From contig JAPKXR010000204.1 of assembly GCA_026394715.1 (NCBI GenBank), positions 1 through 45,837 on the forward strand: 45,837 bases of DNA. Direction: 5' to 3'. Made by a program: the position numbers and the translations under genes. The notes below the pieces were generated by a model. It made no database searches. It had not been told where the DNA came from and worked only from the letters and a program-made list of their open reading frames with translations. This document shows positions 7,699 to 16,721 of the stretch, piece by piece. This DNA is from Methanomicrobiales archaeon (GTDB lineage: Archaea > Halobacteriota > Methanomicrobia > Methanomicrobiales > Methanospirillaceae). Positions within the stretch are counted from its first letter, which is position 1; the number at the start of each line of letters is the position of its first letter.

Positions 7699-9346
7699 AT
7701 TCAAATACCTCGGACAAAGAGTGTACCATAGCCGTGATAGAATAAATTTTCTAAGTGATTTTCGGTAGGAGACAAAAGAACGTATACAAATAGGACACGA
7801 AAATTTTTTGCCCGCTTGGTGTGTTAACGGGAACGGCCTCCCTTTCAGAACCTGACAATATACCACAATATTACTGATCTAATCGGCCCCTGATAGTCAC
7901 GAAATAATTATAATTTAGGCTTAATTCTATTTTTAACCCATATTTTACCATTAAATTACCAAGACCTGATAACGTACCGTCACGTTTATTATAAACCATA
8001 TCATGCGATATACAACAGTTGAAGGATAAGACAACAGCCAGAGTTAAAAAAACGGTAAGGTGACAGAAAAAAACGAGGGGACCCATGCACCGGGTTAACC
8101 GCACCCTCATTTGAACAGGAATTATTTCTAAATCCTTTGGCAGAACCAGATGGCAGTCCACTAACTAGTAGCACAGGCTGCAGTTGACCACACCCATACG
8201 ATATTATTCACAAGAATGGGTAGAACAACGGAGAAGATCTAAAGTTGCCGGGAGGCCGGATTAAAAACAAGGGGACCGTAACAGACGGACGCTGCACCAG
8301 GGGTTACCCCTTCTTCACTGCAGCGAATTATCATCCCGGGTAATTGCCAGAAGGATCATTTTTTAATGGAGTTCCCGGGAAAAATCCCCACCCGTTTTCG
8401 AGAAGATTCCAGGGGAACGTGATGCCCTTTTCTCCAGGAGGTCCCAACCATTAATGCCCACACCCCCGGAACCTACGATTGTGTGCAGCCTTGCACGCAT
8501 GTGCTGGACTTAGCCACACCAAAAAACGCCGGTAGTGATGATGATCGATCAGGCCCCTTCATTTTTCCCGTGTCTCCCCCGATCGCCGGTGATTTCGCAA
8601 CGCTGAACTTTTAGGGGACGTTTCATCAGGTCTCCAGCAGGTAGGTCAAAAATCGGGATGACCCTCCCGGAAATTACCCCCGGACTGTGTAGAACACCCC
8701 CTCCAAATCCGGGAACCGACGGCATTAAAGCCGATTCCTTTAGAAAAAACGTGCCCTGATACGGAATTTACAGCAAGGTCATTCAATCAGGCAAAGCGAC
8801 CAATAATCGGGGAGTATAATCCAACAGGAACGCCCTGGTTTCTGCACCCTTGAGTTTATTCCAGGGCAGCCATAATCACCCCCGCTATCAGGCCTATAAA
8901 AGTCCCTGATTTCAGCCCGATTTTTATCCGGTGGTAGTCCCATGATAATGCATGGAAATTGGTTGTAACCTGGAACAACCCCAGTCTCTGCTATGGCAGG
9001 AACGTACCGTATACCAACCGGAACGCCAGGAAAGCCAGAAATTTTGCCGAATAATTCGGCTCGAATTTGAGATCAGACGCTTTAATGACAGCGGAACAAT
9101 TTAATACTCCCGATTTACCCCTATTCTTGGATAAAATCGAAAAATCGTGCGAAAAAGCGCATCCATTGTTTCCTCGAGATGTAAGCAGGTACACTTTATT
9201 TCATTACCAGTTAACATCAATACCTTAATTCCCGGATTAAACCTGCAATAAATCCCCATTGCAATTCAGAAGAGTTTATCTACATTATTTTACAACTTTT
9301 TTTATATCGATTTTAATAATCGATCGAGCTGGTGCGTGATTAAGCA
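7699..9346. other. 1.6 kb gene-free stretch between ftr and the fwd-hdr operon
   Basis: No convincing gene is seen on either strand. Short frames at 7871-8161 and 8991-9194 (minus) have odd composition and no recognisable motif. It contains the ftr promoter, the fwd-hdr promoter at the right end, and a structured patch at 8249-8339 with a nested hairpin: CGCTGCA 8290-8296 pairs with TGCAGCG 8319-8325 around GGGG-TTA-CCCC at 8300-8310. No tRNA, RNase P or SRP RNA signature was recognised. It could hold an unrecognised ncRNA, a decayed gene or simply a long regulatory region. Confidence 0.5.
9298..9324 (+). promoter_or_regulatory. Promoter and operator-like palindrome of the fwd-hdr operon
   Basis: A TATA-like stretch (TTTTTTATAT, about 9298-9307) runs into the perfect inverted repeat ATCGATT-TTAAT-AATCGAT at 9306-9324 (7-bp arms, 5-bp spacer). 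The ATG of the first gene is at 9347, so the repeat sits between TATA and the expected start of transcription, where a bound repressor would block initiation. Confidence 0.55.
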
Positions 9347-9610
9347 ATGGCATTTGCAGTGCATATTAACATGGAGCATTGTACCGGCTGTAACAATTGT
9401 GTGGTAGCGTGCCCGGTTGACGCATTGGAACTGCATACCGTAGATCCGGCAACCAAGGAAAAGATCTACAAGGTCGTGGGCGGGAAATCCGTTGTCCTTG
9501 ACTTTAAAGCAGAACTTTGCGCCGGTTGCGGCGTATGTGTAGAAGCATGTCCACATGATGTTATCAGACTGGCCGGACCCTGGAACGCAGGGACGGCAAA
9601 GGTACAGTGA
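9347..9610 (+). CDS. fwdG: 2[4Fe-4S] ferredoxin subunit of formylmethanofuran dehydrogenase (FwdG-like)
   Basis: 87-aa ferredoxin with two CX2CX2CX3CP motifs (CTGCNNCVVACP near residue 12 and CAGCGVCVEACP near residue 65), so two [4Fe-4S] clusters. First gene of the fwd-hdr operon, just before the polyferredoxin, the position and size of FwdG. Its role would be to feed low-potential electrons into the W/Mo formate dehydrogenase site of FwdB. The assignment to FwdG rather than a free ferredoxin rests on context. Confidence 0.75.
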   Translation: MAFAVHINMEHCTGCNNCVVACPVDALELHTVDPATKEKIYKVVGGKSVVLDFKAELCAGCGVCVEACPHDVIRLAGPWNAGTAKVQ

Positions 9611-9632
9611 GCAAAGGAGTGAGGTAAAATAC

Positions 9633-10793
9633 ATGACATTGTTTCCTAAATACTCCAAAGTACGGGATGGAGTGAATTTCGTGAACTCGCAGAAACTTCT
9701 GCAGAGCACGAGTACCCTGGTCCTGAATTCGGAGGTCTGCACAGGGTGTGGCGTTTGTGTTGACGCCTGTCCTGAAGAGGCAATCGTACTCGGACTTGTT
9801 GGGGCGGTAAGGCGGGGTGCAGTTGATTATGCTGCACCGGTGGATATTGACGAGCAGAAATGCGTTTATTGTGGCGTCTGCGTCATAATGTGCCCGTTCA
9901 ATGCCCTGACCCATAAAGTTGACGGCGAAGAGAGACTCCCTATTCTCGAAAAAGAAGGGTTCCCACAATATGACATAACCGCAAAGATCGACCAGGAAAA
10001 GTGTGTTAAATGCACTATCTGCGATGAGGTCTGCCCACGTGATGCAGTTCTTCGCGATGTCCCCGTCTATGAGGGCGTCGATGCAGCCGGAAATGAGCGG
10101 CAGGTGGCATTGAAGAGCAAGACCATATTCAAGGTTGATGATGAAAAATGCACACTTTGTGGTATCTGCGGGGCAGTCTGCCCGGCAATCAATGTGAAGC
10201 ACAAGCCGTTCACAGCCGAAATCGGCAAGGTTGAAGGGGAAGTTATCTGGGACGAGACAAAGTGCGATGCATGTAAAGTCTGCGTTGAACTCTGTCCTGA
10301 AGAGTGCATAACCGTAGAACGCGAGATAGTCAGCGACAAGATGGCCGGTGAAGTAACTATCGATCAGAAGCAGTGCTGCACCTGTACATGGTGTTCAACG
10401 AACTGCCCGACTGAAGCCATCACTATTGAAAAAATCTTTTCCGGGGATATTGAGTTTACTGCAACAAAATGTCCAGGTGGTTGCTCTACCTGCGTGGATA
10501 TCTGCCCTGCAAATGCCATCTTCCTGCCTACCCCAAAGGCAGCAGCTGATATGAAAGGCCAGATCGAGCCCACAATCGCAGTCAACAAGGATTTCTGTAT
10601 CCTTTGTGGTGCATGTGTCAATGCATGCCCGGGCGAGGATATTATCGTCCTCAAGAGGGATGGAATCCGGATTAAAGGCGAAGAAACTGAGCTTTTCAAG
10701 AAGATCAAGGCGAAACTCTTCGAGAAGAGGACATCAAAGGTTAAAGAAGATGTCCAATCTCAGGTGAACCTGAAAATGATGGAGAAGGCGTGA
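9633..10793 (+). CDS. fwdF: Polyferredoxin subunit FwdF of formylmethanofuran dehydrogenase
   Basis: 386 aa with eight cysteine motifs of CX2CX2CX3CP type, one of them spaced CX3CX2CX3CP (CPGGCSTCVDICP), matching the eight-cluster FwdF that wires electrons through the Fwd complex and joins it to heterodisulfide reductase. ATG 9633 (MTLFPKYSKV) follows the SD GGAGTGAGG; the frame opens 26 codons earlier inside fwdG, but that extension has no family similarity. It lies 22 bp after fwdG and 10 bp before hdrC, so co-expression with Hdr is built in. Confidence 0.9.
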   Translation: MTLFPKYSKVRDGVNFVNSQKLLQSTSTLVLNSEVCTGCGVCVDACPEEAIVLGLVGAVRRGAVDYAAPVDIDEQKCVYCGVCVIMCPFNALTHKVDGEERLPILEKEGFPQYDITAKIDQEKCVKCTICDEVCPRDAVLRDVPVYEGVDAAGNERQVALKSKTIFKVDDEKCTLCGICGAVCPAINVKHKPFTAEIGKVEGEVIWDETKCDACKVCVELCPEECITVEREIVSDKMAGEVTIDQKQCCTCTWCSTNCPTEAITIEKIFSGDIEFTATKCPGGCSTCVDICPANAIFLPTPKAAADMKGQIEPTIAVNKDFCILCGACVNACPGEDIIVLKRDGIRIKGEETELFKKIKAKLFEKRTSKVKEDVQSQVNLKMMEKA

Positions 10794-10803
10794 GGTAACA
10801 GGT

Positions 10804-11385
10804 ATGGCAAGAATAAAAGGATACCCTGAAGCATTGGAGGCCAAGCTCCGTGACAGGTACGTGTACGGTGAGGATACGAATGGGAAATTCACGGAAACCG
10901 TAGAAAAGATCTCGATGTCAATCCCCCACATGTGCTACCAGTGTGGCACCTGCACCGCTTCCTGTCCGTCAGCTCCCCGCAGCTCATACCGGATCAGGAA
11001 GTTTGTCAGAAGAGTTGCACTCGGACTCGAAACTGAAGCACTCACCGACCCGGACCTCTGGCTCTGCACGACCTGCTACAGCTGCACGGACCGCTGCCCG
11101 CGTGATATTGCACCAACCGATGTCATCATGGCGATGCGAAACCTCGCTTTTAAACGTGATATCATCCCGGTCAATTTCTTAAAGACCGTCCAGGCAATTT
11201 ACACGACGGGTCACGGTGTGCCAAATAACGATGTAAACCGTGCAGCCCGTGTGAAACTTGGAATGGATGCCGATCCCCCGACAACCCACACCTATAAGGA
11301 ATTCATACCCGGTATACAGAAGATCCTCGACTATTACAAACTCAAGGCGAATGCCGACAGGATCGTCAAGGAAAGGGAGGGGTAA
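10804..11385 (+). CDS. hdrC: CoB-CoM heterodisulfide reductase subunit C
   Basis: 193-aa iron-sulfur subunit that relays electrons from HdrA to HdrB. Two classical clusters are visible, CYQCGTCTASCP (residues about 44-55) and CTTCYSCTDRCP (about 84-95). It is the soluble HdrC type: no membrane segments of the HdrE kind follow. Eleven bases after fwdF, with SD GAGGTAACAGGT before ATG. Next gene: hdrB, 6 bp on. Confidence 0.95.
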   Translation: MARIKGYPEALEAKLRDRYVYGEDTNGKFTETVEKISMSIPHMCYQCGTCTASCPSAPRSSYRIRKFVRRVALGLETEALTDPDLWLCTTCYSCTDRCPRDIAPTDVIMAMRNLAFKRDIIPVNFLKTVQAIYTTGHGVPNNDVNRAARVKLGMDADPPTTHTYKEFIPGIQKILDYYKLKANADRIVKEREG

Positions 11386-11391
11386 GCAATC

Positions 11392-12306
11392 ATGGAAGCA
11401 AAACATAAATACGCATTTTATCTCGGCTGCATTGCCCCCAACCGGTACCCCGGTTCCGAAGCGGCTGCAATCAAGACCAGCAGGAAACTTGGTATTGAAC
11501 TGGTTCCTCTTAAAGGCGCAAGCTGTTGTCCTGCACCCGGTGCATTCGGTTCCATTGACTTGAATGTCTGGTATGCGATGGCAGCACGTAACATCGTTCT
11601 CGCCGAGCAGATGAAGACAGACATTGCCCTGCTCTGCAACGGGTGTTACAAGTCAATCTGGGAAGTAAACCACAAACTGAAACACAACGATGAACTCCGT
11701 GACGGGGTAAACGAGGTGCTGAAAACCATCGATATGGAATACAAAGGCTCGATCAACGTCTACCACCTCGCAGAACTCCTCTACGACAAGAACATCGTCG
11801 GTGTTGACAAGGTCAGGGACAGCGTTACAAACCCGCTGAAGGGAGCACGGATTGCCGTCCACTATGGGTGTCACCTGATAAAGCCCAGAAAAGACCGTGA
11901 ATTTGGAGCTACCGAGATACTGGACACCGAAGCACCGACCTGGATGGAAGAACTGGTTGGCGCCCTTGGTGCGACCCCGGTAGAATACCGTCAGAAGATG
12001 CAGTGTTGCGGTGCCGGTGGCGGTGTACGTGGCTACGATATTGTCCATGCGCTTGATATCGCCAACGAGAAACTGATCAACCTGCAGGAAGTTGGGGTAG
12101 ACGCCCTCACTGATATCTGCCCGTTCTGTCAGCTCCAGTTTGACCGCGGCCAGATTGAGATCGAAGAGAAGTTCGGGGTCAAATATAACCTGCCTGTACT
12201 TCACTACTGTGAACTGCTTGGACTTGCACAGGGAATGAGCCCGCAGGACCTTGCACTTGATCTCCATGCGATCAGCTGCGAGCCGTTCCTGCAGAAGGTG
12301 CTGTGA
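11392..12306 (+). CDS. hdrB: CoB-CoM heterodisulfide reductase subunit B
   Basis: 304-aa catalytic subunit that reduces CoM-S-S-CoB with its two non-cubane [4Fe-4S] clusters. Both CCG-type cysteine blocks are present: GASCCPAPGAF near residue 45 with CNGCYKS downstream, and MQCCGAGGGVRGYD near 205 with CPFCQLQFD downstream. SD GGGAGGGG precedes the ATG. The stop lies 14 bases before the hdrA ATG. Confidence 0.96.
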   Translation: MEAKHKYAFYLGCIAPNRYPGSEAAAIKTSRKLGIELVPLKGASCCPAPGAFGSIDLNVWYAMAARNIVLAEQMKTDIALLCNGCYKSIWEVNHKLKHNDELRDGVNEVLKTIDMEYKGSINVYHLAELLYDKNIVGVDKVRDSVTNPLKGARIAVHYGCHLIKPRKDREFGATEILDTEAPTWMEELVGALGATPVEYRQKMQCCGAGGGVRGYDIVHALDIANEKLINLQEVGVDALTDICPFCQLQFDRGQIEIEEKFGVKYNLPVLHYCELLGLAQGMSPQDLALDLHAISCEPFLQKVL

Positions 12307-12320
12307 AGGAGGTACTGAAC

Positions 12321-14432
12321 ATGGCTGAAAGAAAAACCAAAAAAGAGACAGCGTCCACGAAAGATACCACCGCTGCAGTAACGAAGCAGGCACCTGCGAA
12401 AGCCGCAATAGGAGAACAACCCCAGAAAGCGAAAGAGGCACGGGTTGGGGTTTTCATCTGCCACTGTGGTACAAACATTGCCGGTTCAATGGATATCAAC
12501 GCGGTACAGGATTATGCAAAAACTATTCCGAATGTCGCCTATGTTGACAACTACAAGTATATGTGTTCGATGCCCGGGCAGGCCGTGATTGACAAGGCAA
12601 TCCATGAGAACAAACTCACAGGTGTCGTCGTCGCCGCGTGTTCACCACGTCTCCACGAACCAACGTTCAGGACGGCAACCAAGGAAGGTGGCCTCAACCC
12701 GTTCAAGTTCGAGATGGCAAACATCCGTGAGCAGAACTCATGGGTGCACATGCATGACCAGGAAGGGGCAACAGATAAAGCAAAAGACGCAGTCCGTATC
12801 GCCGTTGCAAAGGCATCGCTCCTCGAAGACCTCTTCCCGAAGAGTGTCCCCGTTGAGAAAGCCGCAATGGTTGTCGGTGCGGGTATCGCCGGGATGCAGG
12901 CAGCCCTTGACCTGGCAAACGCCGGTATCAAGACCTACCTGATCGAGAAGACCCCGACCATCGGCGGTCGTATGTCCCAGCTCGACAAGACGTTCCCGAC
13001 CCTTGACTGTTCGCAGTGTATCCTCACCCCGAAGATGGTGGATGTAGGGAGGAACGAAAATATCGAGCTGATGACCTACTCTGAGGTCGAATCCGTAGAA
13101 GGTTACATCGGTAACTTCGATGTCACCATCAGAAAGAAGGCCCGCGGTGTGCTCTCAGTGGGAGAAGCTGAAGCGATGGGCATTGTGGGAGGTGGCTGCA
13201 ACGGCTGTGGTGACTGTGAGGCAGTCTGCCCGGTAGTCCAGCCAAACACCTTTGAAGAAGGAATGAAGCCACGAAAGGCGATATATATCCAGCACCCGCA
13301 GGTCGTCCCCCTGCTCTACACCATTGACTTTGAGTCCTGTATCAAGTGTGAACTCTGTGTCAAGATTTGTGGTGAAAAGAAGGCAATCGAACTGAACAAG
13401 GAAGATGAGTTCGTCAAGGTGAAGGTAGGTACTGCAATCCTTGCCACCGGGTATGATATCTTCCCAGTCGAGAACAAGACAGAATGGGGCTACAAGAGAT
13501 ATGAAAACGTCATTACCAGCCTGGAATTCGAACGCCTGATCTGTGCATCGGGCCCAACCGGCGGCCACATGGTCCGCCCAAGTGACGGGGTCGCACCAAA
13601 GCGGGTCGCATTCCTCCTCTGTGCAGGTTCAAGAGATAATACCGGGAATGGTAAACCGTACTGTTCAAGGTTCTGCTGCATGTATTCATTGAAACATGCC
13701 CACCAGCTGATCGAGAAAATGCCTGGAGTTCAGCCTTATATCTTCTACATGGATATCCGGTCCTTCGGTAAGATGTACGAAGAGTTCTACTACCGTATCC
13801 AGGACGAGGGTGCAAAGTTCATCAGGGGTCGTGTCTCGAACATTCTCGAAGATCCGGGTTCAAAGAACCTCATGGTATTTGCTGATGACACCCTGCTTGA
13901 TCGGCCGATGAAACTTGAAGTCGACCTTGTCGTCCTTGCTGCAGCGATCCAGCCCGCAGCCGACACCAACAGGACCAGGAAACTCTTCGGTGTATCCTGT
14001 TCCATGGACGGATGGCTCCTTGAAGCACACCCGAAACTGAACCCATGCGGTACCACCACAGCCGGTGTTTTCCTCGCAGGGGCATGCCAGGCACCAAAGG
14101 ACATTCCTGACACGGTTGCTTCGGCAGAAGGCGCTGCATCGGCAGCAAGTATCCCAATCCATGTCGGTCACGTGGAACTTGAGCCATACTTCGCCGTATG
14201 TATCGAGGAAAAATGCGCAGGATGCGGGATGTGTGTCAATCTCTGCCCGTATACCGCACTTGCACTCATTGAAAAAGATGGACGAAAAGTCATGCAGGTT
14301 ACAGAAGCGAAATGTAAAGGCTGCGGTACCTGCGGTGGATTCTGCCCTGGTGGCGCAATCTGGATGAACCACTTTGCAACACCACAAATTATTGCTCAGA
14401 TTGATGCATTCCTCCTCGGAGGCGAGCAGTAA
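12321..14432 (+). CDS. hdrA: CoB-CoM heterodisulfide reductase subunit A with a Lys/Ala/Thr-rich N-terminal extension
   Basis: 703-aa flavoprotein, the electron-bifurcating subunit. The FAD-binding VVGAGIAGMQAALDLANAG follows an N-terminal domain containing VFICHCGTNIAG. An inserted ferredoxin (CNGCGDCEAVCP; CIKCELCVKIC) and two C-terminal clusters (CAGCGMCVNLCP; CKGCGTCGGFCPGG) are visible. ATG 12321 has the SD AAGGAGGT eight bases upstream; an earlier in-frame start would overlap hdrB. Conserved sequence begins only at residue 42: the first 41 residues are low-complexity K/A/T-rich, whereas HdrA normally reaches this point within the first few residues. The stop overlaps the mvhD ATG (TAATG). 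Confidence 0.95.
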   Translation: MAERKTKKETASTKDTTAAVTKQAPAKAAIGEQPQKAKEARVGVFICHCGTNIAGSMDINAVQDYAKTIPNVAYVDNYKYMCSMPGQAVIDKAIHENKLTGVVVAACSPRLHEPTFRTATKEGGLNPFKFEMANIREQNSWVHMHDQEGATDKAKDAVRIAVAKASLLEDLFPKSVPVEKAAMVVGAGIAGMQAALDLANAGIKTYLIEKTPTIGGRMSQLDKTFPTLDCSQCILTPKMVDVGRNENIELMTYSEVESVEGYIGNFDVTIRKKARGVLSVGEAEAMGIVGGGCNGCGDCEAVCPVVQPNTFEEGMKPRKAIYIQHPQVVPLLYTIDFESCIKCELCVKICGEKKAIELNKEDEFVKVKVGTAILATGYDIFPVENKTEWGYKRYENVITSLEFERLICASGPTGGHMVRPSDGVAPKRVAFLLCAGSRDNTGNGKPYCSRFCCMYSLKHAHQLIEKMPGVQPYIFYMDIRSFGKMYEEFYYRIQDEGAKFIRGRVSNILEDPGSKNLMVFADDTLLDRPMKLEVDLVVLAAAIQPAADTNRTRKLFGVSCSMDGWLLEAHPKLNPCGTTTAGVFLAGACQAPKDIPDTVASAEGAASAASIPIHVGHVELEPYFAVCIEEKCAGCGMCVNLCPYTALALIEKDGRKVMQVTEAKCKGCGTCGGFCPGGAIWMNHFATPQIIAQIDAFLLGGEQ

Positions 14433-14884
14433 TGGCAGGACATGAAGGCCCCCCAAAACGCGAGGAAGGCGCATTTAAGCCCAAGATTATTGGGATCCTC
14501 TGCAACTGGTGTTCGTACGCCGGTGCCGATCTCGCCGGTGGCGGGCGTATCCAGTACCCGCCCGATGTCCGGGTAGTCCGAGTCATGTGCACGGGACGTA
14601 TCGACCCGCTCTTCATCATGAAGGCATTCACAGACGGTGCAGACGGGGTACTGATTTCAGGCTGCCATTTCGGTGACTGCCACTACCTCGAAGGAAACTA
14701 CAAAGCTGCAAAGAGGCTGTTCCTTGTGAAGAACCTGTTGAAAAACATCGGTCTTGAGGACAAGAGGCTAAGGATGACCTTTGTTTCTGCATCAGAAGGA
14801 GCAAAATGGGGTCAGGTTATCACTGACGTCGTAAAGACCGTGGAAGAGCTTGGCCCAAGCCCCCTGGCAGAACTGATGAAATAA
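14432..14884 (+). CDS. mvhD: MvhD-type [2Fe-2S] subunit linking Hdr to its electron donor
   Basis: 150 aa; NWCSYAGADLAG, CTGRIDPLF and SGCHFGDCHYLEGN are the conserved cysteine segments of the F420-non-reducing hydrogenase delta subunit. MvhD docks on HdrA and passes electrons from the donor. No mvhA or mvhG lies nearby, as in Methanomicrobiales, where formate dehydrogenase or another donor is thought to take their place. It overlaps the hdrA stop by one base. Confidence 0.93.
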   Translation: MAGHEGPPKREEGAFKPKIIGILCNWCSYAGADLAGGGRIQYPPDVRVVRVMCTGRIDPLFIMKAFTDGADGVLISGCHFGDCHYLEGNYKAAKRLFLVKNLLKNIGLEDKRLRMTFVSASEGAKWGQVITDVVKTVEELGPSPLAELMK

Positions 14885-14920
14885 GAAGGAATAATTCCGG
14901 CTAAACGATCCGGCTGGAAC

Positions 14921-14955
14921 TGGCAATTGAGAGGGAGGAAAGACCTCTGTTGCCA
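14921..14955 (+). promoter_or_regulatory. Bipartite hairpin in the mvhD-fwdD intergenic spacer
   Basis: TGGCAA (14921-14926) pairs with TTGCCA (14950-14955) and, inside it, AGAGG (14930-14934) with CCTCT (14944-14948), leaving a 9-base loop. It sits in the only long spacer (118 bp) of an otherwise tightly packed operon, exactly between the Hdr and Fwd catalytic blocks. No T-run follows, so a processing site or stability element is more likely than a terminator. Confidence 0.45.
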
Positions 14956-15002
14956 CAGTCTGCCGGGTTGTGAAGCAGGATAATAAAATAAGAGGAAAAA
15001 AT

Positions 15003-15404
15003 ATGGCAAAGATTACCCTTAACCTTATTTCCGGCCGGACTATCCACCAGGGGGTGGCGATGGAGGGAGGAAAAGAGAAAGACCTCTATCGCAAAGCTGC
15101 CGGGATTATTGAGATGGACGATTCAGACTTTAAGAAGCTCGGGTGCTGGAAAAATACCAATGTCCGTGTGACAAGTCCGTATGGCACCGTCATTGTAAAA
15201 GCACAGGAGACCTCCCAGGGGCCACACCCTGGTGTTGGTTTTATCCCCATGGGACCCTGGGCCAACCAGATCGTTAACCCGAACACATACTCTACCGGTA
15301 TGCCCACATTCAAAGGAGTACCCGTTGAGGTTGAAGTTGCAATGGACCAGCCCATCATTCTCGGCGTTGAACTTGTACAGAAAGCATGCAGGGGTGAACT
15401 CTGA
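15003..15404 (+). CDS. fwdD: Formylmethanofuran dehydrogenase subunit D
   Basis: 133 aa, a molybdopterin-dinucleotide-binding (MopB C-terminal-like) subunit that completes the FwdB active site. It starts MAKITLNLISGRTIHQG and contains NTNVRVTSPYGTVIVKAQ and HPGVGFIPMGPWANQI, typical for FwdD. ATG 15003 (SD AGAGGAAAA) is preferred over an in-frame upstream start at 14970. Its stop overlaps the fwdB ATG (TGATG). Confidence 0.93.
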   Translation: MAKITLNLISGRTIHQGVAMEGGKEKDLYRKAAGIIEMDDSDFKKLGCWKNTNVRVTSPYGTVIVKAQETSQGPHPGVGFIPMGPWANQIVNPNTYSTGMPTFKGVPVEVEVAMDQPIILGVELVQKACRGEL

Positions 15405-16720
15405 TGACAAAGACAGTTACTGATGTGGTATGTCCGTTCTGCGGTACGCTCTGTGACGATCTCGAGGTCTCAGTTACTGATGATGGTAAACAGATCCTTG
15501 ACGTGTACAACGCCTGCGCAATTGGTGCAGAAAAATTCCTGCATTCACAGGCAAAAGACCGGATCACCAGACCGAGACTCCAGCAGCCGGATGGAACCTG
15601 GAAAGATATCAGCTATGACGAGGCGGCTGATTACACGGCAAAAATGCTTGCCGGTGCAAAGAAGCCGCTGATGTACGGGTGGAGCTCGGTCAATTGTGAA
15701 GCCCAGAGCGTTGGAAACGAGATTGCAGAGACATGCCGTGCATGTGTTGATAATACAGCCGCAGTCTGCCACGGCACCACCCTGATTGCAGTACAGGACA
15801 TAGGCCTGCCTACCTGCACACTTGGTGAGGTTAAGAACCGGGCTGACACTATTATCTTCTGGGGATGCAACCCTTGTCACGCCCACCCACGCCACATGTC
15901 CCGGTACTCGATATTCCCACGTGGATTCTTCACGGGAAAGGGACATAAAAGCCGTAAACTGGTGGTAGTTGACCCCCGTGTCACCGACACCGCAAAGATG
16001 GCGGATATGCACCTCCAGGTCACCCAGGGACAGGACTACGAGCTCCTTAACGCCTTCCGTGTCGCGATCAGAAACGAATGGCTGCCGGATGTCGTCGCAG
16101 GAATACCAAAAGAGAAGATCATCGAGGCGGTAACCATGATGAAGGCAGGCCGGTTCGGGATCATCTTCTTCGGTATGGGTGTTACCCAGTCGCTTGGAAA
16201 GAACCACAATATCGATGAGGCAATCGCCGTCACCAAAGACCTCAACGAATACACGAAATTCTCCATCATGCCAATGCGTGGTCACTACAATGTGACAGGG
16301 TCCGGAGAGGTCCTCGCATGGCAGTTCGGGTACCCGTATTCCGTTGACCTTACCCGCGGTTTCCCGCGGTACAACCCGGGCGACACGAGCTCTATCGACC
16401 TCCTTAACCGGGGGGAAATTGATGCAGCATTTGTTATTGGAAGCGATCCGGGAGCACATTTCCCAATCAGTGCAGTAAAGAAGATTTCACAGGTCAATTC
16501 AGTATGCGTCGATCCTCACATCACCCCGACCAGTGGTGTTTCAAAGCTTCATGTGCCTGTTGCATTCAATGGTGTTGAGACCGGTGGCAATGCATACCGC
16601 ATGGATAACGTTCCAATCGACTGCCGTAAAGTTGTCGATGCTCCGGAGGGCATGCTCACCGATGAACAGTTCCTTGTAATGGTCCGCGATCGTGTGAAGA
16701 AACTCAAGGGGGTCGCATAA
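15404..16720 (+). CDS. fwdB: Formylmethanofuran dehydrogenase subunit B (W/Mo catalytic subunit)
   Basis: 438 aa, formate-dehydrogenase-like subunit that reduces CO2 to formate at a metal-bispyranopterin centre. The N-terminal cluster motif DVVCPFCGTLCDD is at residues 6-18 and the metal ligand is a cysteine (TAAVCHGTT), not selenocysteine. WGCNPCHAHPRHM follows. Sequence alone does not tell whether the metal is tungsten or molybdenum. Stop is followed one base later by the fwdA ATG. Confidence 0.95.
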   Translation: MTKTVTDVVCPFCGTLCDDLEVSVTDDGKQILDVYNACAIGAEKFLHSQAKDRITRPRLQQPDGTWKDISYDEAADYTAKMLAGAKKPLMYGWSSVNCEAQSVGNEIAETCRACVDNTAAVCHGTTLIAVQDIGLPTCTLGEVKNRADTIIFWGCNPCHAHPRHMSRYSIFPRGFFTGKGHKSRKLVVVDPRVTDTAKMADMHLQVTQGQDYELLNAFRVAIRNEWLPDVVAGIPKEKIIEAVTMMKAGRFGIIFFGMGVTQSLGKNHNIDEAIAVTKDLNEYTKFSIMPMRGHYNVTGSGEVLAWQFGYPYSVDLTRGFPRYNPGDTSSIDLLNRGEIDAAFVIGSDPGAHFPISAVKKISQVNSVCVDPHITPTSGVSKLHVPVAFNGVETGGNAYRMDNVPIDCRKVVDAPEGMLTDEQFLVMVRDRVKKLKGVA

Positions 16721-16721
16721 T

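Noticed and set aside
7871-8161. 96-codon frame on the minus strand downstream of the ftr promoter
   Set aside because: No SD, no motif, skewed composition; it lies in the ftr upstream region and looks like chance.
8991-9194. 67-codon minus-strand frame
   Set aside because: No recognisable similarity, no clear promoter or SD.
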